In this document: positions 33,993 to 43,169 of the stretch, piece by piece
How the letters are laid out: each line of letters opens with the position of its first letter
How positions within the stretch are numbered: the first letter of the stretch is position 1
Origin: Burkholderia ubonensis
GTDB taxonomy: Bacteria > Pseudomonadota > Gammaproteobacteria > Burkholderiales > Burkholderiaceae
Length of the DNA: 64,000 bases
Direction of reading: 5' to 3'
Assembly (NCBI RefSeq): GCF_902833085.1
Contig: NZ_CADFEB010000003.1
Coordinates: 372,001 to 436,000, forward strand
Notes under the pieces: generated by a model
Told to the model about the DNA's origin: nothing
Database searches by the model: none
What the model saw: only the letters and a program-made list of their open reading frames with translations
Program-made: the position numbers and the translations under genes

Positions 33993-34787
33993 TCAATGCC
34001 GATCGAAATCAAGGTGGCGGGAGCGCAGGCCGGACAGCGCATGCTCATGGGTCCGCTCGAACTTGAGCGGCGTGACGGTGATGTGCCCGGCCCTGAGCGA
34101 GATGGTTTCGGAATCCGCCGCATCCTCGCGCGGCGCTCTGCTCAATTTGAGCCAGTAGTAGTCGAGCTCGCGCGGATCGCGGCGCGCAACCACCTCGACA
34201 CCCTGGAGGACGCCGGCGCATTGGCTCGTCATCCTGATCGGTCCGACGTCTTTTGCCGGAATCGCGGGGAAGTTCACGTTGAGGCACGCGTCGCGCTCCC
34301 AGCCGAGCGCGGCGAGTCGACGAATGACGTTCGGCGCGTGTTCCAGCGCCGTGTTCCATGGAACGGAATCGCGATCGGTAAATGCCTGGCTCAACGCGAT
34401 TGCCGGAACGCCGAGCAGCATGCTCGTCATCGCCGCGCCGACCGTGCCCGAGAAGACCGTTTCGGTGCCGAGGTTCGCGCCGCGATTCACGCCGGACAGC
34501 ACCAGATCGGGCCTGGTGTCTTCCATGAGATGGCTGACCGCCACGGCGACGCAATCACCCGGCGTGCCCCGCACCGCGAAGCGTCGTTCGCCTTTGCGAT
34601 GGACCCTGAGCGGTTCATGAAGACTCAGCGAGTGAGACGTGCCGCTTTGGTCCTCGGCGGGCGCGACGACCCAGACTTCTCGCGCCAGTGTCGCGACGGC
34701 CTGTTCGAGTATCTTCAGGCCCGGTGCATCGTATCCATCGTCGTTGGTGAGCAGGACGCGGTTGAAGATCGGCGCGGTTTCTGACAT
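33993..34787 (-). CDS. surE: SurE-family 5'/3'-nucleotidase
   Basis: SurE is a metal-dependent phosphatase that removes phosphate from nucleoside monophosphates and short polyphosphates in stationary-phase and stress responses. The ATG at 34787 follows an AAGGAT site and gives 264 residues. Metal-binding motifs are LLTNDDG (Asp-Asp near residue 15), a Ser/Thr-rich QSGTSHSLS loop and the SGVNRGAN motif near 105. It sits between the truncated and intact GNAT genes and is not part of the pcm-rpoS cluster usual for surE, so it may be a second paralogue. Confidence 0.9.
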   Translation of the reverse strand: MSETAPIFNRVLLTNDDGYDAPGLKILEQAVATLAREVWVVAPAEDQSGTSHSLSLHEPLRVHRKGERRFAVRGTPGDCVAVAVSHLMEDTRPDLVLSGVNRGANLGTETVFSGTVGAAMTSMLLGVPAIALSQAFTDRDSVPWNTALEHAPNVIRRLAALGWERDACLNVNFPAIPAKDVGPIRMTSQCAGVLQGVEVVARRDPRELDYYWLKLSRAPREDAADSETISLRAGHITVTPLKFERTHEHALSGLRSRHLDFDRH

Positions 34788-34924
34788 CGGGAATCCTTGT
34801 GGAGACGCAATGGACCGGGAAAGCATGACGGCAAATACTACACGAGCCCGAGTGCCGCCCTGGTCGCCACGGCGGTTCACACCATCGGCCTCCATTGACG
34901 AAAGCATTTTGTCTGTCTAGTTTA

Positions 34925-34941
34925 ATGGATGTAAATTCCAT
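34925..34941. promoter_or_regulatory. Inverted repeat upstream of the GNAT gene
   Basis: Arms ATGGA and TCCAT flank a 7-base AT-rich spacer, with partly symmetrical TTTA/TAAA flanks. It lies about 65 bases before the GNAT start, in the divergent spacer with surE, and could be an operator. Confidence 0.35.
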
Positions 34942-35004
34942 AAAACTGGACGAGCGATCCTATCGCGCTGTGCAACCTGTCCGCCAACGAACCCGGAGCA
35001 GAAA

Positions 35005-35535
35005 ATGACCGAACCGATCACCATCCAGCGCGTGAGCGGCGACGAGGTGACGAACTATATCGACGCGCTGTCCGACGTACTCATCGACTGCGTCGAGGGT
35101 GGCGCATCCGTCAGCTTCATGTTGCCGATCTCGCGGGATACCGCCGCGCGGTTCTGGCGGCAGGTCGCCGACGGCGTCATGCGCGGCGAGCGAATCCTGC
35201 TCGTTGCGCTACGCGCTGACGGCCGCGTCGTCGGCACCGTGCAATTGATCACCGCGTTGCCCGAAAACCAGCCGCATCGCGCTGATGTCGCGAAGATGCT
35301 GGTCCATCGCGATGCGAGACGCCAGGGCGTCGGCGCGCGCCTGATGGCCGCGGCGGATGACGCAGCGAGGGCGGCCGGCAAGACCGTCCTCGTGCTCGAC
35401 ACGGTGACTGGCAGCGATGCGGCGAGACTGTATGAGCGGGCAGGGTGGCAACGGGTCGGGGACGTTCCCAACTACGCGCTGATGCCGGACGGCAGGTACT
35501 GCGCGACGACTTTCTTTCACAAGCAACTGGCTTAG
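35005..35535 (+). CDS. GNAT-family N-acetyltransferase
   Basis: The 176-residue protein has a CGGAGC site before its ATG. It shows the GNAT fold: a VGTVQLI strand, the acetyl-CoA pyrophosphate loop RRQGVGARL (about residues 107-115), a VLDTVTGSDAARLYERAGW block and a C-terminal YCATTFFHK strand. The substrate cannot be told from sequence; small-molecule amines are typical. Its 3' half is duplicated as a pseudogene at 33677-33934. A GC-rich terminator follows. Confidence 0.85.
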   Translation: MTEPITIQRVSGDEVTNYIDALSDVLIDCVEGGASVSFMLPISRDTAARFWRQVADGVMRGERILLVALRADGRVVGTVQLITALPENQPHRADVAKMLVHRDARRQGVGARLMAAADDAARAAGKTVLVLDTVTGSDAARLYERAGWQRVGDVPNYALMPDGRYCATTFFHKQLA

Positions 35536-35570
35536 GCTGGTCGGCCCCGGGCGATCATTGGCCACCCACG

Positions 35571-35592
35571 AGGCCCGGCGTCCACCGGGCCT
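35571..35592 (+). terminator. Stem-loop terminator after the GNAT gene
   Basis: Perfect 8-bp arms AGGCCCGG (35571-35578) and CCGGGCCT (35585-35592) enclose a 6-base loop, 35 bases after the GNAT stop. No long T-run follows, so termination may be only partial. Confidence 0.55.
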
Positions 35593-35711
35593 TGCGCGAT
35601 CGAAAGGACAATCCCCTCGGATATACTCGGGCCAGGTCGAGGGCATCACAGAATTCAACGCGGCTTCGCACCCTCGCACATCACTGCAACGTCACTCACA
35701 TTGCGGCCCCT

Positions 35712-37037
35712 ATGCAGCTAACCGAACAGCAGGTCCTTGCACTTGCGCCCGACAGCGGGTCCGCCTCGAACGGCAAGAAACTGGCTCAGCCGAAACAATG
35801 GCCGCTCCTGGGGCGCAACGCTCGCGCAATCTGGGGCGAATGCCAGGGCAGCGGCAAGAATCCCTATCAGGTGCGCGTGGATCTGGCCGACTTCGCCAGC
35901 AAGTGCTCGTGTCCCAGCTTCAAGTTCCCCTGCAAGCATGCGCTCGGCCTGCTGGTGCTGGCCGCCAACCAGCCGGACGCCGTTGCCGAAACGGACGAGC
36001 CGGAATGGGTCGCCGACTGGCTCGACAAGCGCGCCGACAATGCCGCGAAGAAAGAGGCGCGCGCGTCCGCCAAGGCGGACGCGCCCGTCGACGAAGCGGC
36101 CCAGCAAAAGCGGGCGGAGAAGCGCGACCAGCGCGTGCGCGACGGCCTGGCGGCGCTGCAGGTGTGGCTCGAGGATCTGGTCCGCAACGGCCTGGCGCGC
36201 CTGCCCGCCGAAGGGCCCGGCTTCTGGGAGCAAGCGGCGGCACGCCTGGTCGATGCCCAGGCGAGCGGCCTGGCCGCGCGCGTGCGGGCGCTGGCCGATC
36301 TGCCCGGCAGCCGTCCCGACTGGCCGGAACTTCTGCTGGCCGAACTGGGCCGCCTGTCGTTGGCGGTGCGCGCGCATGAGCGCATCGAACAGCTCGCTCC
36401 GGCCTTGCAACAGCAACTGCGCCAGCTGATCGGCTATTCGCTGCGGGAAGACGAGGTGCTGGCGCACGGCGACACGCAACACGACTGCTGGCAGGTGATC
36501 GGCCAGCACGTCGATGCCGACGAGCGGGTGCGCGTGCAGCGCAGCTGGCTGATCGGCACGCGCAGCGGGCGTCATGCGCTGCTGCTGCAATTCGCGGCGG
36601 GCAACCAGCCGTTTGCCGCGTCGTGGCTGCCCGGCACCGCGTTCGAAGGCGAGCTGGCGTTCTGGCCGGGCGCCGGTTCGCTGCGCGCGATGCTCAAGGG
36701 CGTCGCGACGCCCGCGGCCGCGCCCGGCGCGTTCCCGTTGGTCCGCACGCATCGGCAGCTGCTCGATGCGGCCGCCTCGCTGCTGGCGCTCAACCCGTGG
36801 CACGAGCGCATGGCGACCGTGCTCGATGCGTGCATGCCCGCGTTCGAGAACGGGCAGTGGCGGGTGGTCGGCGCCGATGGCGATGCGCTGCCGCTGGCCG
36901 GGCGCGATCAGTGGCTGTGGGCCGCGATCGCCGGCGGCGCGCCGCACGCGGTCGCCGTGGAATGGGACGGGCAGGCGGTGCGTCCGCTGGGCCTGTATGC
37001 GGACGGGCGGTATCAGGTCCTGACGGGGGGGCAGTGA
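35712..37037 (+). CDS. SWIM zinc-finger protein of the MoxR/VWA operon
   Basis: I start at the ATG at 35712 (441 residues), because sequence further upstream in this frame overlaps the GNAT gene and is not protein-like. The SWIM motif CxC-x6-CxH is present as Cys65, Cys67, Cys74 and His76 and should bind zinc and contact DNA or protein. A Lys/Ala/Glu-rich linker (about 110-140) joins it to a C-terminal domain of about 300 residues with no assigned activity. It leads a five-gene operon and overlaps the next start by one base. Confidence 0.8.
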   Translation: MQLTEQQVLALAPDSGSASNGKKLAQPKQWPLLGRNARAIWGECQGSGKNPYQVRVDLADFASKCSCPSFKFPCKHALGLLVLAANQPDAVAETDEPEWVADWLDKRADNAAKKEARASAKADAPVDEAAQQKRAEKRDQRVRDGLAALQVWLEDLVRNGLARLPAEGPGFWEQAAARLVDAQASGLAARVRALADLPGSRPDWPELLLAELGRLSLAVRAHERIEQLAPALQQQLRQLIGYSLREDEVLAHGDTQHDCWQVIGQHVDADERVRVQRSWLIGTRSGRHALLLQFAAGNQPFAASWLPGTAFEGELAFWPGAGSLRAMLKGVATPAAAPGAFPLVRTHRQLLDAAASLLALNPWHERMATVLDACMPAFENGQWRVVGADGDALPLAGRDQWLWAAIAGGAPHAVAVEWDGQAVRPLGLYADGRYQVLTGGQ

Positions 37038-38608
37038 TGGAGGCGCTGGTTCGCACCGCCCTGATCGGCACCGCAAACGTGAGTGCGGATGTCTCGACGA
37101 TTGCCGAAATCGACGGGCAACTGCCCGCCGCCGGCCCGGAGCGAAGGCTTCTGTGGCAGGCGGGCTGCATGGCCGTCTATGGCGCTGCCGGCCGCGTGCC
37201 GGCTTCGGCCACGGCTCAACCGGCAGCCGAGCCGGACCCGGTGCCGGAAACGCCGGTCGCGCTGGGTCCCATCCTGACGTCGGCCATTGCGGGCGAACTG
37301 GGCGGCCTGGCCGAATGGCTGGTGGCGCGCATGACGCGCGCGAACCGGCGCCTTCCGCATGCGCTGCTGCCGTCCGTGTTCGCGAGGCCGGCACGGTTCG
37401 ACGTGTGGTGGCCCGTCATCGGGCGGCGCGGGCATTGGCTGGCCTCGCAGCATCCCGAGTGGCAGGCGCTGCTGGCCGCCAGACAGGCCCCGGCCGACGA
37501 CGAGGCAACCTTGCTGCAAGCGTGGGAGGAGGGCGACACGGCGGCGCGCGTGCGCGCGCTGACTGCGCTGCGCCGCCGCGATGCGGCTCATGCGCGCGAT
37601 GCGTTGAAGGCCGTGCTGCCCAAGGAAAAGGCCGAGCAGCGTCAGGCGTTCGTGGCGGTCTTGCGGCACGGCTTGTCGCCGGCCGACGAACCGATGCTGG
37701 AAAGCCTGCTGGACGACCGCAGCCAGGCGGTGCGCCAGAGTGCCGCCGAACTGCTGCTGCAACTGCCCGAATCGGCACTGGTCAAGCGCATGGAAGCGCG
37801 TGCCGACGCTTGCCTGCGCTGGCAGCCCGCCGGAGCGGCAAGCGGCGCCGTATCGCGGCTGGTCGCGATGCTCGGCAAACGCGCCGAACCGGTCCTTCAA
37901 CTCGAGGTGCCTGCCGAATTGCCGAAGGACTGGGAGCGGGACGGCATCGCCGCCAAGCCGCCGCCGGGCGAAGGTCAGCGTGCGTACTGGCTGCGCCAGC
38001 TGGTTGCGGCGATTGCGCCCGCGCGCTGGTCCGCGTCGGCGGCGGCGACGCCTGACGACGCACTGAACGTGATGGCCGCGCACGAATGGGCCGACGCGCT
38101 GCTGGCCGGCTGTGCCGCCGCTGCTTGCCGTCATGGCGAGGCCGGCTGGGCCGAGTCGCTGCTGCGGCGCTCGCTGGCCGATTCCAGCGTGCTGCATCCG
38201 TATCAGGAACACCTGTGGCAGGTGGTGAGCGCGCAGGCGCGTGTCGAGCTGGCGTGCCGCCAGTTGACCCTCGGCAATCTGTACGCGGCCCGCCGCGGCC
38301 TTGAGGCGATGTCCGCGCCGTGGCCGGACGCGGTGGCCGGCGCCATCGCCGATGCGGCGCTCGGCGCGTGGCGCGCCCGGCGTGAAGCGGGCGACACCCG
38401 ACAGCACGACGACGTGACCGGCCTGATCGAGCTGGCGCTCCTGCGCGTGCAGGACGCCGACCTCGTGGTGCTCGAACCCGTCGTCGACGTGTACGCGAGC
38501 AGCCTCTCGGCCGCGCCCGCCGACGCGATTTTCAATCTCGACCGCGCGAGGGGCATCGTCGCCCTCGCGCACGCAAGACGAACCTTCATCAAGGAGATGC
38601 CGCTATGA
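37037..38608 (+). CDS. DUF5691 protein, HEAT-like helical repeats
   Basis: The 523-residue protein starts at the ATG at 37037, sharing one base with the preceding stop (TGATG). The start MEALVRTALIGTAN is typical of DUF5691. The centre contains HEAT-like helix pairs (RRRDAAHARDALKAVLP, DDRSQAVRQSAAELLLQLP), suggesting a scaffold. It is almost always encoded with SWIM, MoxR and VWA genes. It overlaps the MoxR gene by four bases. Biochemical function unknown. Confidence 0.78.
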   Translation: MEALVRTALIGTANVSADVSTIAEIDGQLPAAGPERRLLWQAGCMAVYGAAGRVPASATAQPAAEPDPVPETPVALGPILTSAIAGELGGLAEWLVARMTRANRRLPHALLPSVFARPARFDVWWPVIGRRGHWLASQHPEWQALLAARQAPADDEATLLQAWEEGDTAARVRALTALRRRDAAHARDALKAVLPKEKAEQRQAFVAVLRHGLSPADEPMLESLLDDRSQAVRQSAAELLLQLPESALVKRMEARADACLRWQPAGAASGAVSRLVAMLGKRAEPVLQLEVPAELPKDWERDGIAAKPPPGEGQRAYWLRQLVAAIAPARWSASAAATPDDALNVMAAHEWADALLAGCAAAACRHGEAGWAESLLRRSLADSSVLHPYQEHLWQVVSAQARVELACRQLTLGNLYAARRGLEAMSAPWPDAVAGAIADAALGAWRARREAGDTRQHDDVTGLIELALLRVQDADLVVLEPVVDVYASSLSAAPADAIFNLDRARGIVALAHARRTFIKEMPL

Positions 38609-39696
38609 CGGCCGACCTCAACACCGTGCTGCGCAAACACGCCGAAGTGCAATATGCGGAGGAACTGGCTGAACTGGCGCGGCACGACCAGCGGCAGCGG
38701 CCGGCCAACTGGAAGCTGTCGCCGTGGGCGGTGAAGATCTACCTGATCGGCGGCAAGCTGGACAACGGTTTCGAGGTCACGCCCAAGTACATCGGCAGCG
38801 GCCGGCTGATCGAGATCGCCGTGGCGACGCTGGCCACCGACCGTGCGCTGCTGCTGTACGGCGTGCCGGGCACGGCCAAGAGCTGGGTGTCGGAACACCT
38901 CGCGGCCGCGATCAGCGGCGACTCGACCTTGCTGATCCAAGGGACGGCCGGCACCGACGAGACGGCCCTGCGCTACGGCTGGAACTACGCGCGTCTGCTG
39001 GCAGAAGGCCCGACGGAACAGGCGCTGGTGCCGAGCCCGATGCTCAACGCGATGCGCGACGGCAAGCTCGCGCGGCTGGAGGAAATGACGCGCGTGCCGA
39101 GCGAAGTGCAGGACACGCTGATCACGCTGCTGTCGGAGAAGACCCTGCCGGTGCCCGAGCTGGGCATCGAGGTGCAGGCGCGGCGCGGCTTCAACGTGAT
39201 CGCGACGGCCAACAACCGCGACCGCGGCGTGAACGAGATGTCGTCGGCGCTGATGCGCCGCTTCAACACGGTGGTCCTCCCCACGCCGGACAGCTTCGAC
39301 GAGGAGGTCGCCATCGTCAGCCGCCGCGTGGAGGAACTGGGCCGCGCGCTCGAACTGCCGGCCGAGAAGCCGGCGCTCGAAGAGGTGCGGCGCGTCGTGG
39401 CCGTGTTCCGCGAGCTGCGCAGCGGCCTGACCGAGGACGGCAAGACCAAGCTGAAATCGCCCAGCGGCACGCTGTCCACCGCCGAGGCGATTTCGGTGCT
39501 GGGGCACGGCATGGCCGTGGCCGGCTACTACAGCGACGGCGTGCTGCGCGCCGCCGATCTCGCCGCCGGCCTGACCGGCGCGATCGTCAAGGACCCCGTG
39601 CAGGACAAGCTCGTGTGGATGGAGTACCTGAAGACGGTCGTCAAGGAGCGCGACGACTGGAAGGACTTCTACCGCGCCTGCATGGACGTCGCCTGA
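38605..39696 (+). CDS. MoxR-type AAA+ ATPase
   Basis: The 363-residue AAA+ protein has Walker A GVPGTAKS (residues 86-93), a Walker B-like LARLEEM segment (155-161) with Glu in place of the usual Asp-Glu, sensor 1 IATANNRD (199-206) and an MRRF arginine-finger region (217-220). MoxR ATPases act with VWA proteins as chaperones that insert metals or remodel partner proteins. The substrate here is probably one of the operon neighbours. The start overlaps the DUF5691 stop (ATGA). Confidence 0.9.
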   Translation: MTADLNTVLRKHAEVQYAEELAELARHDQRQRPANWKLSPWAVKIYLIGGKLDNGFEVTPKYIGSGRLIEIAVATLATDRALLLYGVPGTAKSWVSEHLAAAISGDSTLLIQGTAGTDETALRYGWNYARLLAEGPTEQALVPSPMLNAMRDGKLARLEEMTRVPSEVQDTLITLLSEKTLPVPELGIEVQARRGFNVIATANNRDRGVNEMSSALMRRFNTVVLPTPDSFDEEVAIVSRRVEELGRALELPAEKPALEEVRRVVAVFRELRSGLTEDGKTKLKSPSGTLSTAEAISVLGHGMAVAGYYSDGVLRAADLAAGLTGAIVKDPVQDKLVWMEYLKTVVKERDDWKDFYRACMDVA

Positions 39697-41963
39697 TGGC
39701 CGTGCGCTACTACGGCATCCGCCACCACGGCCCCGGCTGCGCGCGGGCGCTGCAGGCGGCGCTGGCGGCGCAGCAGCCCGATATCGTGCTGCTCGAAGGC
39801 CCGCCGGAAGCGGACGGGATCGTCGCGCTCGCGGCCGACGCGGGCATGGTGCCGCCCGTCGCGCTGCTGATCTACCCGAACGACGCGCCGCGCCTCGGCG
39901 TGTTCTACCCGTTCGCCGAGTTCTCGCCCGAATGGCAGGCGATCCGCCACGCGTGCGCGCAAAGCATCCCGCTCTGGTTCATGGACCTGCCCGCGATGCA
40001 CGGCTTCGCCGAAACGCTGGCGCGCGAGCAGGAGGCGGAGGCGCGCGAGACTGCGCCCGACGATGCGGGGGCGCTCGATCTCGCGGATACGAGCGGCGAG
40101 CAGGCCCGCGACGCGGACGCGCTGGTTTCATGGCGCATGGACCCGATCGGCGAACTGTCGCGCGCGGCCGGCTTCGACGACCACGAGCTGTGGTGGGAGG
40201 TCGAGATCGAGCAACGGCGGGACGCGGGCGAGCTGTTCGCGGCCATCGAGGAAGCAATGACCGCGTTGCGCGAACACGCGCCTGCACAGGAGCTCCGCGA
40301 GGCGCGTCGCGAAGCCCACATGCGCACGCGCATCCGCGAAGCGCAGAAGCGCGGCTACGAGAACCTTGCCGTCGTGTGCGGCGCATGGCACGTCCCCGCG
40401 CTGGTCAGGCCCGCGACCGTCAAGGACGACGCGGCGCTGCTCAAGGGGCTGCCCAGAACGAAGGTGGAGGCGACCTGGGTGCCCTGGAGCGACGACCGCC
40501 TGGCCTATGCGAGCGGCTACGGCGCGGGTGTCGAATCGCCGGGCTGGTACCGGCATCTGTGGCAAAGCCCGGACCGCGCCGGCCTGCGCTGGGTCGCCGA
40601 AGGCGCGCGGCTGATGCGCGACGAGGGGCTGGATGCGTCGTCCGCGAGCGTGATCGAGACGGTGCGTCTCGCCGACGCGCTCGCGGCCATGCGCGACCTG
40701 CCGCTGCCGGGCCTGGTCGAGCAGCGCGAAGCGATGCTCACGGTGCTGTGTCACGGCCAGCCGGAGCCGCTGGGCGTCATCCGTCGCAAGCTCGAGGTCG
40801 GCGAGCGGCTCGGCGCGGTGCCCGACTCGGCCGCCGCCGCGCCGCTGCAGCGCGACCTGGAGGCGCAGCAGAAGCGCCTGCGCCTGAAGCCCACGACCGA
40901 GGTCAGGAACCTCGACCTCGATTTGCGCGAGGACGGCGGCCGCGAGCGCAGCCTGCTGCTGCACCGGCTCGGGCTGATCGACGTGCGCTGGGGGACGCTG
41001 CTGGGCGACGCCAATCGCACGGGCACGTTCCGGGAATCCTGGCAACTGCGCTGGAATCCCGAAATGGTGGTCGCGCTGATCGGGTCCAGCCGCTACGGCA
41101 ACACGATCGAGGACGCCGCGACCCACAAGCTGTGCGAACGCGCGCAGGCGGCCGCCGAGCTGCCGGCGCTGACCGCGATGCTCGACCAGGCCGTGCTGGC
41201 CCGGCTGCCGAAGGCGGTGGCAGTGCTGCTCGCCTGCGTGCAGACCCAGGCGGCCGTCGCCGCCGACCTGACGCACCTGATGGCCGCGCTGCCGCCGCTG
41301 GCCCGCGTGGCGCGCTATGGCGACGTGCGCGGCACCGACGTCGACGCGTTGCGGCCGATCGTGGCGGGCCTGGTCGAGCGCATCGTCGTGGGCCTTGCCG
41401 CGGCGGCGCGCCACGTCGACGAGCCGATGGCGATGGCGCTGCTCGGCCATATCGACGAGGTGCAGGCCGCGCTCGATACGCTCGACGCCGCCGAACTGCT
41501 GGGCGACTGGTTGAGCTGCCTCGTGGCCCTGACCGCCGATGATGCGGTCGCGCCCGCCGTGCGCGGTTTCGCGCTGCGCCAGGCGTTCGATCGCCGGCGT
41601 CTGGATGCCGACGAACTGGCGCGACAGGCCGGCCTCGCGCTGGCCGCCGCGACGCCGCCGGCGGAATCGACGGGCTGGCTCACCGGCCTGTTGCGCGGCA
41701 GCGGTTTGTTGCTGCTGCAGCAGGACGCGCTGTGGCGCGTGATCGACGGGTGGCTGAGCGGGCTCGACGATCGGGTGTTCATGGAGCGCCTGCCATTGTT
41801 GCGCCGCGCATTCGCCGATTTCCAGCCGGCCGAACGGCGTGAAATGGGCAGCAAGGTGAAGCACATGGATGCGCCGCCGGCCGCGGCGAGCGTGTCCGTC
41901 GACATCGACCACGAGCGGGCGGCGCGGGTGCTGCCCGTGCTGGCGGCCATTCTGGGCAACTGA
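39696..41963 (+). CDS. DUF5682 protein, possible EreA/ChaN/TIKI-like hydrolase
   Basis: The 755-residue protein starts at the ATG at 39696 (TGATG overlap with the MoxR gene). The N-terminal domain has RHHGPG at residues 9-14, LLEGPPEAD at 32-40 and GAWHVPAL at 229-236. This arrangement of His, Glu and His resembles the catalytic set of the EreA/ChaN/TraB (TIKI) superfamily, which I infer from motif order. A long C-terminal part (about 300-755) is helical. It could be the enzyme that the MoxR-VWA pair controls or metallates. Confidence 0.75.
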   Translation: MAVRYYGIRHHGPGCARALQAALAAQQPDIVLLEGPPEADGIVALAADAGMVPPVALLIYPNDAPRLGVFYPFAEFSPEWQAIRHACAQSIPLWFMDLPAMHGFAETLAREQEAEARETAPDDAGALDLADTSGEQARDADALVSWRMDPIGELSRAAGFDDHELWWEVEIEQRRDAGELFAAIEEAMTALREHAPAQELREARREAHMRTRIREAQKRGYENLAVVCGAWHVPALVRPATVKDDAALLKGLPRTKVEATWVPWSDDRLAYASGYGAGVESPGWYRHLWQSPDRAGLRWVAEGARLMRDEGLDASSASVIETVRLADALAAMRDLPLPGLVEQREAMLTVLCHGQPEPLGVIRRKLEVGERLGAVPDSAAAAPLQRDLEAQQKRLRLKPTTEVRNLDLDLREDGGRERSLLLHRLGLIDVRWGTLLGDANRTGTFRESWQLRWNPEMVVALIGSSRYGNTIEDAATHKLCERAQAAAELPALTAMLDQAVLARLPKAVAVLLACVQTQAAVAADLTHLMAALPPLARVARYGDVRGTDVDALRPIVAGLVERIVVGLAAAARHVDEPMAMALLGHIDEVQAALDTLDAAELLGDWLSCLVALTADDAVAPAVRGFALRQAFDRRRLDADELARQAGLALAAATPPAESTGWLTGLLRGSGLLLLQQDALWRVIDGWLSGLDDRVFMERLPLLRRAFADFQPAERREMGSKVKHMDAPPAAASVSVDIDHERAARVLPVLAAILGN

Positions 41964-41992
41964 GCTGGGCAACCGAGCCGGACAACTGAGAT
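41954..41992 (+). repeat. Three 13-base tandem repeats across a stop/start junction
   Basis: Three degenerate 13-base units (consensus GGGCAACTGAGCT) run from 41954 to 41992. They span the DUF5682 stop codon, the spacer and the first two bases of the VWA start codon. They have replaced the tight TGATG or ATGA coupling seen elsewhere in this operon and leave the VWA gene without an obvious ribosome binding site. Confidence 0.8.
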
Positions 41993-43151
41993 GAGCAAGG
42001 ATTCCCCGATCGAAACCGACCGCATGACGCGCTGGCGACTGGTGCTGGGCAGCGACGCGCAAAACAGTTGCGGCGTCAGCCTCGACGACACGCTGACGCG
42101 CGCCGACAAGGCGCTGGACGACCTGTACGGCGGCGAGCGCAAGGGCGGGCTGAACGCCAGCACGCCCAATGTGGCGCGCTGGCTCGGCGATATCCGCGAG
42201 TTCTTTCCCGCGCCGGTCGTACAGGTGATGCAGCAGGACGCGCTGGAGCGGCTGAACCTGCGCCAGATGCTGCTGGAGCCCGAGCTGCTCGAAGCGATCG
42301 AGCCCGACGTTCACCTCGTGGCCAGCCTGATGTCGCTGTCGCGCGTGTTGCCGGCCAAGACGCGCGACACGGCCAGACGCGTCGTGCGCAAGGTGGTCGA
42401 CGAACTGGAGCGCCGGCTCAAGGAGCCCATGCGCCAGGCGATCGCCGGCAGCCTCAACCGCGCGGAGCGCAACTATCGGCCGCGCCCGAACGAGATCGAC
42501 TGGCATCGCACCATCCGCGCGAACCTGAGCCGCTATGCGCCCGAGCGGCGCACCGTGATCGCGGAGAAGCTGGTCGGCTACGCGCGCAAGCGCTCGGCGC
42601 TGCGCGACGTCGTGCTGTGCGTGGACCAGAGCGGCTCGATGGCGGCGTCCGTCGTCTATGCGGGCATCTTCGCGGCCGTGATGGCGTCGCTGCGCGCGGT
42701 GCGCACGCGCATGGTCGTCTTCGACACCAACGTCGTCGACCTGACCGACGAAGCGGGCGATCCGGTCGACTTGCTGTTCGGCGTGCAACTGGGCGGCGGC
42801 ACCGACATCAACCGCGCGCTCGGCTACTGTCAGCAGATCATCGATCGGCCCGAGCGCACGATCATGATCCTGATTACCGACCTGTACGAAGGCGGCAACC
42901 GTCACGAGATGCTGCAGCGCGCGGCCGCGCTCAAGCATGCCGGCGTCAATGTGATCTGCCTGCTGGCGCTCGCCGACAACGGCGCGCCCGGCTACGATCA
43001 CCAGAACGCCGCCCGGTTCGCCGCGCTCGACATTCCTGCGTTTGCGTGTACGCCGGACCAGTTTCCCGCGCTGATGTCCGCCGCCATCCTGAAACAGGAC
43101 GTCAACCTGTGGGCGGCTCGGCAGGGTTTCGTGACCAACCGGCCCACGTAA
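41991..43151 (+). CDS. VWA-domain protein, MoxR partner
   Basis: The 386-residue protein has a helical N-terminal half and a C-terminal von Willebrand A domain. The metal-ion-dependent adhesion site is intact: DQSGS at residues 212-216, Thr271 in GGGTDIN and Asp297 in LITDLYE. MoxR and VWA proteins usually work as a chaperone pair. It ends the operon and converges on a small minus-strand gene. Confidence 0.88.
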   Translation: MSKDSPIETDRMTRWRLVLGSDAQNSCGVSLDDTLTRADKALDDLYGGERKGGLNASTPNVARWLGDIREFFPAPVVQVMQQDALERLNLRQMLLEPELLEAIEPDVHLVASLMSLSRVLPAKTRDTARRVVRKVVDELERRLKEPMRQAIAGSLNRAERNYRPRPNEIDWHRTIRANLSRYAPERRTVIAEKLVGYARKRSALRDVVLCVDQSGSMAASVVYAGIFAAVMASLRAVRTRMVVFDTNVVDLTDEAGDPVDLLFGVQLGGGTDINRALGYCQQIIDRPERTIMILITDLYEGGNRHEMLQRAAALKHAGVNVICLLALADNGAPGYDHQNAARFAALDIPAFACTPDQFPALMSAAILKQDVNLWAARQGFVTNRPT

Positions 43152-43169
43152 GCGGCCCGGCGGCGGATG

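Noticed and set aside
40128..43001. 957-codon minus-strand open frame opposite the DUF5682 and VWA genes
   Set aside because: It spans two unrelated, well-supported genes in antisense, and its His/Arg/Gln-rich product shows no family resemblance.
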